Below are positions 24,940 through 32,258 of a stretch of DNA of 32,258 bases, piece by piece. The stretch's first letter is position 1. Each line of letters begins with the position of its first letter. The notes under the pieces were generated by a model. The model saw nothing but the letters and a program-made list of their open reading frames with translations, was not told the DNA's origin and did not search any database. Location of the stretch: assembly GCA_030041495.1 (NCBI GenBank), contig JASHNT010000138.1, forward strand, positions 1 to 32,258. Reading direction: 5' to 3'. Position numbers and translations under genes: made by a program. Source of the DNA: Bryobacteraceae bacterium (GTDB lineage Bacteria; Acidobacteriota; Terriglobia; Bryobacterales; Bryobacteraceae).

Positions 24940-26421
24940 TTACGTCCGCGCGGTGAACTTCAGCACAGGGTTCCGCGCCGCGCCGGTTTCATCCACTCGC
25001 GACACGCGCGTGGAATGCGGCGCCTCCAGCACCAACGCCGGCTGTTGCTCGACCTCTTGGGCGATGGCAATGAGAGCCTCGGCGAATGCATCCAGCTCGC
25101 GCTTGCCCTCGGTCTCCGTCGGCTCGATCATCAACGCGCCATGCACGATCAAAGGAAAATTCACCGTGTAAGGATGGAATCCGTAATCGATCAGCCGCTT
25201 GGCAATGGCGCCGGTTGAGACTCCGCGCGCGGCTTGCCTGCTGTCGCTGAACACGCATTCGTGCATGCTCGGAGCAGGGTAGGCGATCTGATAATGAGGC
25301 TCCAGCAATTTGCGAAGATAGTTCGCGTTGAGCAGCGCATCCATCGTCGCGGCCTTCAATCCCGGACCGCCGTGCGCCTGGATGTAGGCCAGTGCGCGCA
25401 CCAGCACGCCGAAATTTCCATAGAACGCCCGTACGCGGCCGATGGATTGCGGCCGGTTGTAATTCCAGCGCCATTGACTGCCGTCTTTGGCTAGACGCGG
25501 CTTGGGCAAAAACGCCTCCAGGTGCTGCTTCACCGCGACCGGTCCCGACCCCGGCCCTCCGCCGCCGTGCGGAGTCGAAAACGTCTTGTGCAGATTCAGG
25601 TGCATCACGTCGACGCCGAAATCGCCCGGCCGCGCGATCCCTGCCAGCGCGTTCATGTTCGCGCCGTCCATATATAACTGCGCCCCGCGAGCGTGCAGAA
25701 TGGCGGCGATCTCGCGGATATGGACCTCGAAAATCCCCACCGTGTTCGGATTGGTCAGCATCAGCGCCGCGGTGTCCTCGGTCACCATCCGCTCCAGTGC
25801 CGCTATGTCGATCATGCCTTGATCGTTCGAAGCGATGTTCGCGATCTCGTAACCGGCCATCCGCACGGTAGCGGGGTTGGTGCCGTGCGCCGAATCCGGA
25901 ACAATCACCGTGCGGCGCGGATTGCCCCGAGCCTCCAGCATCGCGCGCACTAGCATCATTCCGGTGAGTTCGCCATGCGCGCCCGCCGCGGGCTGCAACG
26001 TGATCGCCTCCATGCCGGTGATTTCGAGTAGCGCCCGCTCCAGTGACGCGAGGATCTCCATCGCCCCCTGCGCAAGCGACTCAGCTTGATACGGATGAAT
26101 CCAGGCGAGCCCTTCCGTGCGCGCCACCTGCTCATTGATCCGAGGGTTGTACTTCATGGTGCAGGAGCCGAGCGGATACAGCCCCAGGTCGATGGCGTAG
26201 TTCCACGTCGAAAGCCGAGTGAAGTGGCGGATCGCGTCCACTTCACTCACCTCGGGAAATCCTTCGATCTCCGAACGGACGTACGCTGCGCCCAGCGCCG
26301 CCGCGGGATCAACCTCAGGCACGTCCAATTCCGGCAACTGGTAGCCCTGCTTTCCCGGCGAGCTGATCTCGAACAGCAGGGGCTCATTCTGGCTCAGATG
26401 ACTGCGGACCTTGGTGATCAT
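24940..26421 (-). CDS. gcvPB: Glycine dehydrogenase (decarboxylating) subunit 2
   Basis: 493 residues. Second half of the split P protein; with GcvPA it removes CO2 from glycine and passes the aminomethyl group to lipoyl-GcvH. MHLNLHKTFSTPHGGGGPGS holds the PLP lysine (about residue 279), with TNPNTVGIFE and the N-terminal LPELDVPEVDPAAALG typical of the subunit. Its ATG overlaps the gcvPA stop by 4 bases (ATGA), so translation is coupled. Last gene of the gcvTHPAPB operon. Confidence 0.96.
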   Translation of the reverse strand: MITKVRSHLSQNEPLLFEISSPGKQGYQLPELDVPEVDPAAALGAAYVRSEIEGFPEVSEVDAIRHFTRLSTWNYAIDLGLYPLGSCTMKYNPRINEQVARTEGLAWIHPYQAESLAQGAMEILASLERALLEITGMEAITLQPAAGAHGELTGMMLVRAMLEARGNPRRTVIVPDSAHGTNPATVRMAGYEIANIASNDQGMIDIAALERMVTEDTAALMLTNPNTVGIFEVHIREIAAILHARGAQLYMDGANMNALAGIARPGDFGVDVMHLNLHKTFSTPHGGGGPGSGPVAVKQHLEAFLPKPRLAKDGSQWRWNYNRPQSIGRVRAFYGNFGVLVRALAYIQAHGGPGLKAATMDALLNANYLRKLLEPHYQIAYPAPSMHECVFSDSRQAARGVSTGAIAKRLIDYGFHPYTVNFPLIVHGALMIEPTETEGKRELDAFAEALIAIAQEVEQQPALVLEAPHSTRVSRVDETGAARNPVLKFTART

Positions 26422-27728
26422 TCGGCCATCACTCTTGCCACTTCATCCATCTGTTCGCGCCGGCTCGTCTCCGTGCAGCACAGCAGCACGGAATCTTCAA
26501 GCTCCGGATAGAAACGTTTCAGCGGCAACCCGCCGATGATTTTTCTTTGCTCCAACTTGCGATTCGCCGCTTGCGCATCGGTTGTAACGGCGGCAAATTC
26601 GTTGAAGTACGCACCGCTAAACCGCTGCTTCAGTTTCGCGCCGAGATAATGCGCCTTGGACAGATTCTGCACCGCCAGCTCGCGCAGGCCGGCCTTGCCG
26701 TAGACGGTCATGAACACGGTCGCCATTAGAGCGATCAGAGCCTGGTTCGTGCAGATATTCGACGTCGCTTTTTCGCGCCGGATGTGCTGTTCCCGCGCGG
26801 AAAGAGTCAAGCAAAACGCGCGGTTGCCGTTCGCATCCTTCGTTTGCCCCACCAGCCTTCCGGGCAACTGACGCATGAATTTTTCTTTGGTCGCCAGGAT
26901 GCCGGCGAAGGGCCCTCCGTAACTCGGAGGGATAGCGAAGCTCTGCAACTCACCGGCCACGATATCGGCGTCGCGCGGCGGCTCCAGTAATCCAAGCGAA
27001 ACGGCTTCCGTAAACAGGAACACCAGCAGCGCGCCTTTCGCGTGCGCGATCTCGGCAAGTTGCCCCACGTTCTCGAGAACACCGAAAAAATTCGGAGACT
27101 GGATCAACACCGCCGCAGTGGCGTCGTCGGTCTTGCTCTCTACCTGCTTCACGTCGACGCAACCGGACTCGGCATTGTAATCCGCCTCTTCCACTTCAAT
27201 GCGCTCGTACTGCGTGTAGGTGCGCAGCACTTCGCGATGTTCGGGATGTACGTTGCGCGCCACTACCAGGCGATGCCGCCCGGTAATCCGGCGAGCCATC
27301 AATGCAGCTTCCGGTAGGGCGGAGGAGCCGTCGTACATCGACGCATTGGCCACGTCCATTCCCGTCAATTGGCACAGCATGGTCTGGAACTCGAAGATGC
27401 TGGTCAGCGTGCCTTGCGAAATCTCGGCTTGATAGGGAGTGTAGGAAGTAAGAAACTCCCCGCGCGAGACAACCGTATCCACCAGAACCGGCCGGTAATG
27501 CGAATACACGCCGGCGCCCAGGAAATTCGCAAACCCCATCGCGTTTTCCGCGCCGCGCGCGCGAAAATAATCCGCGATCTCGTACTCGCTTTTTCCGGGA
27601 GGAATGTTCAGCGGACGGTCGAGCAGCGCTTCGTTGGGTAAGTGCGCATACAGATCCTCCATGCGCGCTAAGCCGAGCGTCTCGAGCATCTGGCGCCGCT
27701 CCAGGTCGGACTTCGGCAGATAGCGCAC
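26418..27728 (-). CDS. gcvPA: Glycine dehydrogenase (decarboxylating) subunit 1
   Basis: 436 residues from GTG 27728 (MRYLPKSDLERRQMLETLG). First half of the split P protein, including AYTPYQAEISQGTL-type sequence (SYTPYQAEISQGTLTSIFEF), LCQLTGMDVANASMYDGSSA, ATKEKFMRQLPGRLVGQTKD and KATSNICTNQALIALMATVF. It lacks the PLP lysine, as usual for this subunit; the active site is completed by GcvPB. GTG lies 7 bases after the gcvH stop, with GGAG further up inside the end of gcvH. Confidence 0.96.
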   Translation of the reverse strand: MRYLPKSDLERRQMLETLGLARMEDLYAHLPNEALLDRPLNIPPGKSEYEIADYFRARGAENAMGFANFLGAGVYSHYRPVLVDTVVSRGEFLTSYTPYQAEISQGTLTSIFEFQTMLCQLTGMDVANASMYDGSSALPEAALMARRITGRHRLVVARNVHPEHREVLRTYTQYERIEVEEADYNAESGCVDVKQVESKTDDATAAVLIQSPNFFGVLENVGQLAEIAHAKGALLVFLFTEAVSLGLLEPPRDADIVAGELQSFAIPPSYGGPFAGILATKEKFMRQLPGRLVGQTKDANGNRAFCLTLSAREQHIRREKATSNICTNQALIALMATVFMTVYGKAGLRELAVQNLSKAHYLGAKLKQRFSGAYFNEFAAVTTDAQAANRKLEQRKIIGGLPLKRFYPELEDSVLLCCTETSRREQMDEVARVMAE

Positions 27729-27735
27729 GCTTGTC

Positions 27736-28119
27736 TTATTCGGCTCCTGCGTAAGCTTCGTAATCCGCGGCCGAAAGTAACGAAGCGGTCTCAGCGGGCG
27801 CCGACATCCGGATCTTCACCAGCCATGCTTCGCCGTGCGGATCGGCATTGAGTTTTTCCGGGGCCGTCGCCAACGTTTCGTTCACGGCGATCACTTCGCC
27901 GGAAACCGGAGAGTAGATGTCGCTGGCGGCCTTCACCGATTCCACCGCGCCGATGGGCTTGCCCTGCTCCGCCTTGGCGCCTACCTTGGGCAAGTCCACG
28001 AACACGATGTCGCCCAGTTCTTTCTGTGCATGAAAGGTGAGCCCGATGGTGCCGGTATCGCCTTCGACGCGCACCCATTCATGTTCTTTGGTGTAGCGGA
28101 AATTTTCGGGATAGGTCAT
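27736..28119 (-). CDS. gcvH: Glycine cleavage system H protein
   Basis: 127 residues from ATG 28119 (MTYPENFRYTKEHEWVRVEG); an in-frame extension upstream lies inside gcvT and shows no family resemblance. It carries the aminomethyl group on lipoyl-lysine: Lys63 in GAVESVKAASDIYSPVSGEV. Family motifs IGLTFHAQKELGDIVFVDLP and ETLATAPEKLNADPHGEAWL are intact. Its ATG overlaps the gcvT stop (ATGA). Confidence 0.97.
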   Translation of the reverse strand: MTYPENFRYTKEHEWVRVEGDTGTIGLTFHAQKELGDIVFVDLPKVGAKAEQGKPIGAVESVKAASDIYSPVSGEVIAVNETLATAPEKLNADPHGEAWLVKIRMSAPAETASLLSAADYEAYAGAE

Positions 28120-29234
28120 GTGGATCGCATTTTGCGCCGGTTCACAAACGGCGTTGGAACGGTCACAGCGGAGATGGGAGCTCCGCGAACCATTATATGA
28201 ATCGTGCGCCCAGTTTGTGCCAGCCCGGAAGGCAGGTAGCAAAGTCCAATGTTCTTGTTCAACGTGGGCGAAGGGCCTCCGCTAGTCACGCGCCCCCCTC
28301 GATCGCCGTCAACCCACACTTCGTAGCCGTCGCGGCCGATCCCGCGTCCCGTCATTTCGAACCCGGTCAGCCTGCGCGGCACGCCGTGCTGCTTCTGCTT
28401 CAGCAGAGCCGCGCGTCCCAGGAAGTCGCCTTTCTCCAGCTTCACGATCCAGCCCAGACCGGCTTCCCACGGCGTCGTGCCGGCGTCGATGTCATTTCCA
28501 TAAAGCGCGAGCGCGGCTTCCAATCGCAGAGTATTACGCGCGCCGAGTCCGCAAGGCTTGATGCCGAATTCGGCTCCGGCCGCAAGAATTTCTTCCCACA
28601 ACCGCTCGGCTGCGGCGGGAGCGACGTAGACCTCGAAACCATCCTCGCCAGTGTATCCCGTGCGAGCAATGCGAGCCGTAGCACCGGAAACGACATCGTC
28701 CATGAAGTGGTAAGAGCGAATAGACTTAAGAGCCACGCGAGTCAGCTTCTGCAACGTCTCCAGTGCATGCGGACCTTGCACGGCGAGCTGCGCATAGCGC
28801 TCGCCCGCGTTCTCCACTCGCGCATCGAACCGGTTGTTGGCCGCAATGTGCTGGTGGTCCTTGTCTTGGTTGGCCGCGTTCACGCACAAGAAGAAATGGT
28901 CCGCCGCGAGTTTGTGCACCAGAAGATCATCCACAAACCCGCCGTTTTCATAGAGCAGGGCGGAATACTGGGCCTGGCCAACGCCGAGTTTCGAGGCATC
29001 GTTGCAGGTGACCCAATTCACCAGCTCCAGCGCCTCGGGACCGCGAATCTCCAGCTCCCCCATGTGGCTGACATCGAAGATCCCCACCCGCTCCCGCACG
29101 GCGCGATGCTCTTCGAGCATCCCGGAGTATTGAACCGGCATGTCCCATCCGCCGAAATCCACCATCCTCGCGCCGAGGCGTCGATGAGCGGCGTTGAGCG
29201 GAGTTTTTTTGAGCGGCGCCGCAGGCTCGGCCAT
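28116..29234 (-). CDS. gcvT: Aminomethyltransferase (glycine cleavage T protein)
   Basis: 372 residues from ATG 29234 (MAEPAAPLKKTPLNAAHRR); a GTG at 29261 would add nine residues with no family resemblance. It releases ammonia from the aminomethyl-lipoyl H protein and makes 5,10-methylene-tetrahydrofolate. Family motifs: MVDFGGWDMPVQYSGMLEEH, GIFDVSHMGELEIRGPEALE, CVNAANQDKDHQHIA, and RTGYTGEDGFEVYV. First gene of the gcv operon. Only 57 bases separate it from the upstream DUF4242 gene, too little for a glycine riboswitch, and none is seen. Confidence 0.96.
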   Translation of the reverse strand: MAEPAAPLKKTPLNAAHRRLGARMVDFGGWDMPVQYSGMLEEHRAVRERVGIFDVSHMGELEIRGPEALELVNWVTCNDASKLGVGQAQYSALLYENGGFVDDLLVHKLAADHFFLCVNAANQDKDHQHIAANNRFDARVENAGERYAQLAVQGPHALETLQKLTRVALKSIRSYHFMDDVVSGATARIARTGYTGEDGFEVYVAPAAAERLWEEILAAGAEFGIKPCGLGARNTLRLEAALALYGNDIDAGTTPWEAGLGWIVKLEKGDFLGRAALLKQKQHGVPRRLTGFEMTGRGIGRDGYEVWVDGDRGGRVTSGGPSPTLNKNIGLCYLPSGLAQTGRTIHIMVRGAPISAVTVPTPFVNRRKMRST

Positions 29235-29291
29235 GCGAGATAAGGCTAACACCGGCCGCACCCGGCCGGGGCAAGCTGGCCGCGCCAGGGG

Positions 29292-29564
29292 CTAGACCAT
29301 CTCCGGAGTCATCTCCATGGCTTCCACAATCTGCGTGTACGGAATCCGCGCCCGCTGATTCGCTTCTTCGACCGCCACTTTCGAGCTCGCCTCGAAGTAG
29401 CAGTGCGTCTGTGCGGTTTCCGGAAGGAAAAAACTGCGTACCCAGCGGACCGGCTGGCCTTCGCCCGTCATCTCCGCGCAGCACGATTTTGCCCGGATGC
29501 CAGCGCTCTGGAGAGCCTCTGGAGTGATTCCCGGCAAGTCACGTTTCACAACAAACATTGGCAT
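29292..29564 (-). CDS. DUF4242 protein
   Basis: 90 residues from ATG 29564, with AGAGGAG 7 nt before it, a strong ribosome site. MPMFVVKRDLPGITPEAL, then VRWVRSFFLPETAQTHCYFE and ASSKVAVEEANQRARIPYTQ fit the DUF4242 family, small ferredoxin-like alpha/beta proteins; a relative in Streptomyces (SCO4226) binds nickel, but no such role is shown here. It follows the Clp_N/HTH pseudogene by 15 bases and precedes gcvT by 57 bases on the same strand, so it likely shares a transcript with one or both. Confidence 0.8.
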   Translation of the reverse strand: MPMFVVKRDLPGITPEALQSAGIRAKSCCAEMTGEGQPVRWVRSFFLPETAQTHCYFEASSKVAVEEANQRARIPYTQIVEAMEMTPEMV

Positions 29565-29579
29565 CGTTGTGCTCCTCTT

Positions 29580-30186
29580 TTACAGCGGTTCCATAACCTT
29601 TTCCAAGTCCGCGCGCCGGATGCGCAGAGCCCTCTCGCCCGCCAGCCGGAATGCCGGCAGCCGGCTGCTGCGGATATAACCGCGCATGGTCTGTACATGC
29701 ACGCTCACAGCTTCCGCAGCCTCCTCCGGAGTCAGGTAGTCGCGAGGCCGCTCAGCCGTAATTTTTACGTTATCCGACTTCCATTCCTCTTCCAGCGCGG
29801 ATTCCAGCCCCGCGATCGCCGCGCGCCAGGAGGCGCTGGTGATTCCATGCGCGCGTCTCAACTCCCCCATCAGCCCGCTCTCCTCTGAGGCGAACGCGGC
29901 CAACAAATGGCTCACGCCCACGCTGCCTTGATCGGTTGATTTTGAGACGGACGCTTTCGCGATCAGCGCCGCACGGTCAAGCAAGTCCACCACCTCTTGC
30001 GAATACGCCACCTTCTGGCGCGACGTCTCCGGTTGGCGGACCCAGTCCACCGCCAGCGTTTCTAAATCGAAGCTCCAAGCGCCTTAAGGCAGCCGAGCCC
30101 GCAAGTGGTCGGCAGAAACCTCCTTCGCGCCTTGCTGCCTTGGCCGCGAAAATCGCGCACGCAGTTGCGAATTCAATGTCTCTCAT
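29580..30186 (-). pseudogene. Clp_N-repeat / helix-turn-helix protein with broken N-terminus
   Basis: The intact part from GTG 30050 (156 residues) has a Clp N-terminal repeat (LLDRAALIAKA, GVSHLLAAFASEESGLMGEL), and a C-terminal excisionase-type HTH (YLTPEEAAEAVSVHVQTMRG, then RIRRADLEKVMEPL). Upstream the sequence continues as the same family: from ATG 30186, MRDIEFATACAIFAAKAAR in one frame; then GAKEVSADHLRARLP, a TAA at 30086-30084 where Gln (CAA) would fit, and GAWSFDLETLAVDWVRQPET in the frame of the intact part. So the first Clp_N repeat is split by a frameshift near 30120 and a nonsense codon. GTG 30050 has no ribosome site; restart there is possible but doubtful. The domain order suggests a stress-linked regulator that senses protein through Clp_N. 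Confidence 0.72.
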
Positions 30187-30190
30187 GCTA

Positions 30191-30238
30191 TCTAGCACAA
30201 TCCTAGACAGCACTAAACTATCTCCCTAGGAACGTCAA
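30191..30238 (-). promoter_or_regulatory. Promoter with dyad operator upstream of the Clp_N/HTH gene
   Basis: On the minus strand TTGACG (30238-30233) is a good -35; the -10 is weak (TAGTGC at 17-nt spacing). A perfect dyad TCTAG-N7-CTAGA (30191-30207) lies over the expected start site, 4 bases before the ATG at 30186. AGATAG and CTAGG half-sites also recur upstream. The 5-N7-5 layout is like the HspR (HAIR) site but with different half-sites, so self-regulation by the HTH is a guess. Confidence 0.45.
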
Positions 30239-30275
30239 GAGGATTTTTACGCTTGGGAAAGGAGGACGGGCGTCC

Positions 30276-31730
30276 CTATTGTGAAGGGGCCGTCAGATAG
30301 CCCTGCATCGCCAGCATCGCCGCCAATGAGGCAAAATCCTCGAGATCGCACTTCTCCGGGACCAAGTGCTCCGCGCGAGCCTGCGCGAAAACTTCGGCCA
30401 CGGTGCGGACGCCGTCGAGGAGCTTCAACACAGGGAAAAGCCAGGATTGCAGGCGGATCGATTGCTCGAAGGGAAAGCCGGTTTCGAGCGCCAATTCGCT
30501 CGCGGCGAATCGCGTTTCTTCGACCGTGTGCGTCACCGTGGCCTTGACGCCGGGCGCAGGGCCCAGCCGCATCTTTTCCACCAAGCTGCGCTGCGCGCAC
30601 TCGCGGCTTCTGCCGAACACCGCCTCGAACGATTCCGCAGTAGTCGAAGCCGTGAGCTTGGTCCGCATGGTCCAGGACCGTGCGCCGGGCGTATCGTGCC
30701 GCCGGACCGCCAGCGTTCCGTAGCAGAATCGCGTCACGCGCGCTTCCTGAAATGCGCGCTCAAGCAGCCCGGCCTTCTCTTCCGGGTGGCTCTCTCTAGC
30801 CGCAAGTTGCCCGGCCAACTCCTGCGGCGACAGCAGCTTTTGCGTGGCGACGATGATGTCGAACTCGGATTCCGCCTCACCCAGCCAGTCGCGCACGCGC
30901 TGCTGATAGGGAGCATTTTCCTGCTCGCTGCCGAGGCACAGCGCGAAAAATTCGCCGCCCGGCTTCAGATGCTTCGCCAAGCCCTCCACAATCCGCCGCG
31001 TGATCGCTTCCCCCGTTGAGCCCGCATCGCGCCAGATCTTCGCGTCTTCCACGCTGGGCACGTAGGGAGGATGCGCGACAATGCGATCGAAGCTCCGCGC
31101 CTCGACCGCGGAGTACAAGTCGCCGGCGGCGATCTCCACATTCGCGCAATCGTTCAGCAGCCGGTTGAAGCGCGCAAAATGCGCGGAGCGCGCCGTCACA
31201 TCGGACGCGACCACGCGGCGCGCGGTCCGGCTGAGAACCAATCCGCAGATGCCGGTGCCACAGCACAGATCGAGAGCATCTTCCGCAGGGCTTCGCGGCA
31301 TCAATTTCAGCAAGTGCAGAGTGCCGGTCTGGATCGCCGGGAAAACAGAATCCGCGCCCAGCGATTTATTGTAGTGATCCGACGCGATCAGCATTTCGCC
31401 GACCGGGTAAAGGAACACCGGCGATTCGTACGCATCGGCCCCGGTGGGGCGAATCAAATCCAGCGCCAGAAAAGATTCGAGTGTCGCGCGGTCCATGCCT
31501 CGCTCAACCTCTGCGCGCGGAACGGCCTTCAGCTCGACAAACAGTTGCAGGAATACGTCCGGCTTATGCGGCGCAGCGGATTCCGGCTCAGCCGCGTCCA
31601 AACCCAGCACGCTTTGACCCGCTTCTCGCAACACCCGATGCACTGCGCCTTCACTGAACGGCGGAGTTCGCAGTGCCTTGCCCACGCGAGCGAAGTCTTC
31701 GGGGGCGCCGAGGCGCAGCGGAAATGTCAT
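30276..31730 (-). CDS. SAM-dependent methyltransferase (HemK/PrmC-like core) with extra C-terminal domain
   Basis: 484 residues from ATG 31730. Residues ~1-140 are helical with no name. Residues ~145-300 are a class I methyltransferase: motif I DALDLCCGTGICGLVL, VVASDVTARS, and IVAHPPYVPS in place of the NPPY motif of N-methyltransferases; the Asn is His here. The final ~180 residues (TKLTASTTAESFEAVFG, then ELALETGFPFEQSIRLQSWL) are a separate domain of unknown type. The target is unknown: NPPY-type enzymes modify glutamine in release factors or bases in nucleic acids, but the His change and the size set this apart. Seven bases follow the stop of the chimera upstream. Confidence 0.8.
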   Translation of the reverse strand: MTFPLRLGAPEDFARVGKALRTPPFSEGAVHRVLREAGQSVLGLDAAEPESAAPHKPDVFLQLFVELKAVPRAEVERGMDRATLESFLALDLIRPTGADAYESPVFLYPVGEMLIASDHYNKSLGADSVFPAIQTGTLHLLKLMPRSPAEDALDLCCGTGICGLVLSRTARRVVASDVTARSAHFARFNRLLNDCANVEIAAGDLYSAVEARSFDRIVAHPPYVPSVEDAKIWRDAGSTGEAITRRIVEGLAKHLKPGGEFFALCLGSEQENAPYQQRVRDWLGEAESEFDIIVATQKLLSPQELAGQLAARESHPEEKAGLLERAFQEARVTRFCYGTLAVRRHDTPGARSWTMRTKLTASTTAESFEAVFGRSRECAQRSLVEKMRLGPAPGVKATVTHTVEETRFAASELALETGFPFEQSIRLQSWLFPVLKLLDGVRTVAEVFAQARAEHLVPEKCDLEDFASLAAMLAMQGYLTAPSQ

Positions 31731-31737
31731 CGCTTAT

Positions 31738-32258
31738 TCACCGCCGCATCGCGAACCCATACAGGGTATCGCCCGCGGCGGCCGCCAGATACTGCACGCC
31801 GTCCAGCTCGTACGTCATGGGTGCATTCGTCACGCTCTGTTGCAGCGTGACGTGCCACAGCGGCGCGCTCGTCGCCGGATCCAGCGCGATGAAATTCGAA
31901 TTCGGATCGGACAGGAACTGCCCCGCGGTGCTCAGCAAGCCCGACCGGACGCCTCCGCTGCTGCCCCGCCGCTGCGCGGCCACTGCAATAGACAGTGCCC
32001 CGCGCAGTGCTCGGATGCTTCCATAGAGAGACAGCTCTCCCACAGACAGATAGTCATCCGATGCGCCCACCGCACCTGTCGTACCCATCGTATCCAGGAT
32101 GCCTAGCGCCATCGGGAGGTCGAAACCAGCTCCTTCCTTCCGTACATTCGCCGGAGCCAACTTGATCGTAACTGACTCGTTGGGGTATCCGAAACCGGAG
32201 TCCAGCAGCGCCGACTTGACCCGTTCGCGGCTCTTCTCTGACAGCGGTATCCGGCATT
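31738..32258 (-). pseudogene. Chimera: frameshifted comM/YifB fragment joined to a PQQ-dehydrogenase C-terminus, partial
   Basis: Read from the window edge: MPDTAVRE is the ComM start of a Mg-chelatase-like AAA protein (usually GLPDTAVRES). One extra G near 32230 shifts the frame, and the next frame goes on with SRERVKSALLDSGFGYPNES, ANVRKEGAGFDLPMALGILD, LSVGELSLYGSIRALRGALS and IAVAAQRRG. At about 31955-31970, without a stop, it changes to GGVRSGLLSTAGQFLSDPNS, NFIALDPATSAPLWHVTLQQ and SVTNAPMTYELDGVQYLAAA, ending DTLYGFAMRR, the last propeller blade of quinoprotein (PQQ) dehydrogenases. Two unrelated genes are fused in frame and one part is frameshifted. Either a deletion joined two genes, or the assembly is chimeric here. 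It should not make a working ComM or PQQ enzyme. Confidence 0.78.

Noticed and set aside
29235-29291. Glycine riboswitch upstream of gcvT
   Set aside because: Only 57 bases to the preceding gene and no riboswitch-like pairing; the promoter is more likely further upstream.
2574-32258. All frameshifts as sequencing error
   Set aside because: They cluster in a few loci among about twenty clean genes and come with substitutions (Tyr to stop, Tyr to His, Gln to stop). Single homopolymer indels, such as the A7 run near 5082, could still be error.
1-32258. CRISPR array, rRNA or complete insertion sequence
   Set aside because: No regularly spaced repeats, no rRNA motifs, and no transposase with terminal inverted repeats were seen.

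Overview
The window looks like a high-GC chromosome segment from an Acidobacteriota member of the Solibacter/Bryobacter type. This is inferred from gene content: Ser/Thr kinases fused to PD40 propellers or TPR repeats, a VWFA-related secreted protein, an FlbD-MotA-MotB cluster, many secreted proteins with no recognised function, and a split glycine decarboxylase. No rRNA or other taxonomic marker is present, so the assignment is tentative.

Layout. 1-2490: a secreted G8/parallel beta-helix protein, cut by the window edge. 2574-11236: an accessory region made mostly of broken genes. It holds a TPR/TolB-type kinase with three lesions, a tyrosine recombinase with two frameshifts and a lost catalytic tyrosine, one intact PD40 kinase (6168-8885), the C-terminal scrap of another PD40 protein, a wrecked phage terminase small subunit, and the displaced 3' part of a tRNA-Ala(GGC) at 11165-11215. 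I read the integrase, terminase and tRNA scar as the remains of a prophage whose right end is the tRNA scar. 11363-16128: two small secreted proteins, an RlmB/TrmH-type methyltransferase, a MerR regulator, and flbD-motA-motB. 16139-16451: a PIN-like DUF5615 toxin gene destroyed by frameshifts. 16518-21138: class IV aminotransferase, zinc-ribbon protein, VWA, FecR and DUF4159 proteins. 21201-23670: leuB and an MFS transporter in one transcription unit. 23784-24938: a secreted CE1-like esterase. 24940-29234: a compact gcvT-gcvH-gcvPA-gcvPB operon for glycine cleavage. 29292-30238: a DUF4242 gene behind a decayed Clp_N/HTH gene with an operator-like dyad. 30276-31730: a methyltransferase. 31738-32258: a chimera joining a frameshifted comM fragment to the tail of a PQQ dehydrogenase.

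Functional modules: the motor stator genes motA/motB with flbD; the glycine cleavage T, H and P proteins (the L protein is not here); and leuB for leucine synthesis. Much of the rest is exported protein of unknown substrate.

The main story is gene decay next to intact genes. At least six loci carry frameshifts, stops at conserved residues or fusions, while about twenty neighbouring genes are clean. That argues against uniformly poor sequence, though single-base indels in homopolymers still need read-level checks. I did not find a convincing new multi-gene system. The best leads are the tRNA-Ala scar with its tandem duplication, the Clp_N/HTH gene with its dyad operator, and the comM/PQQ chimera.
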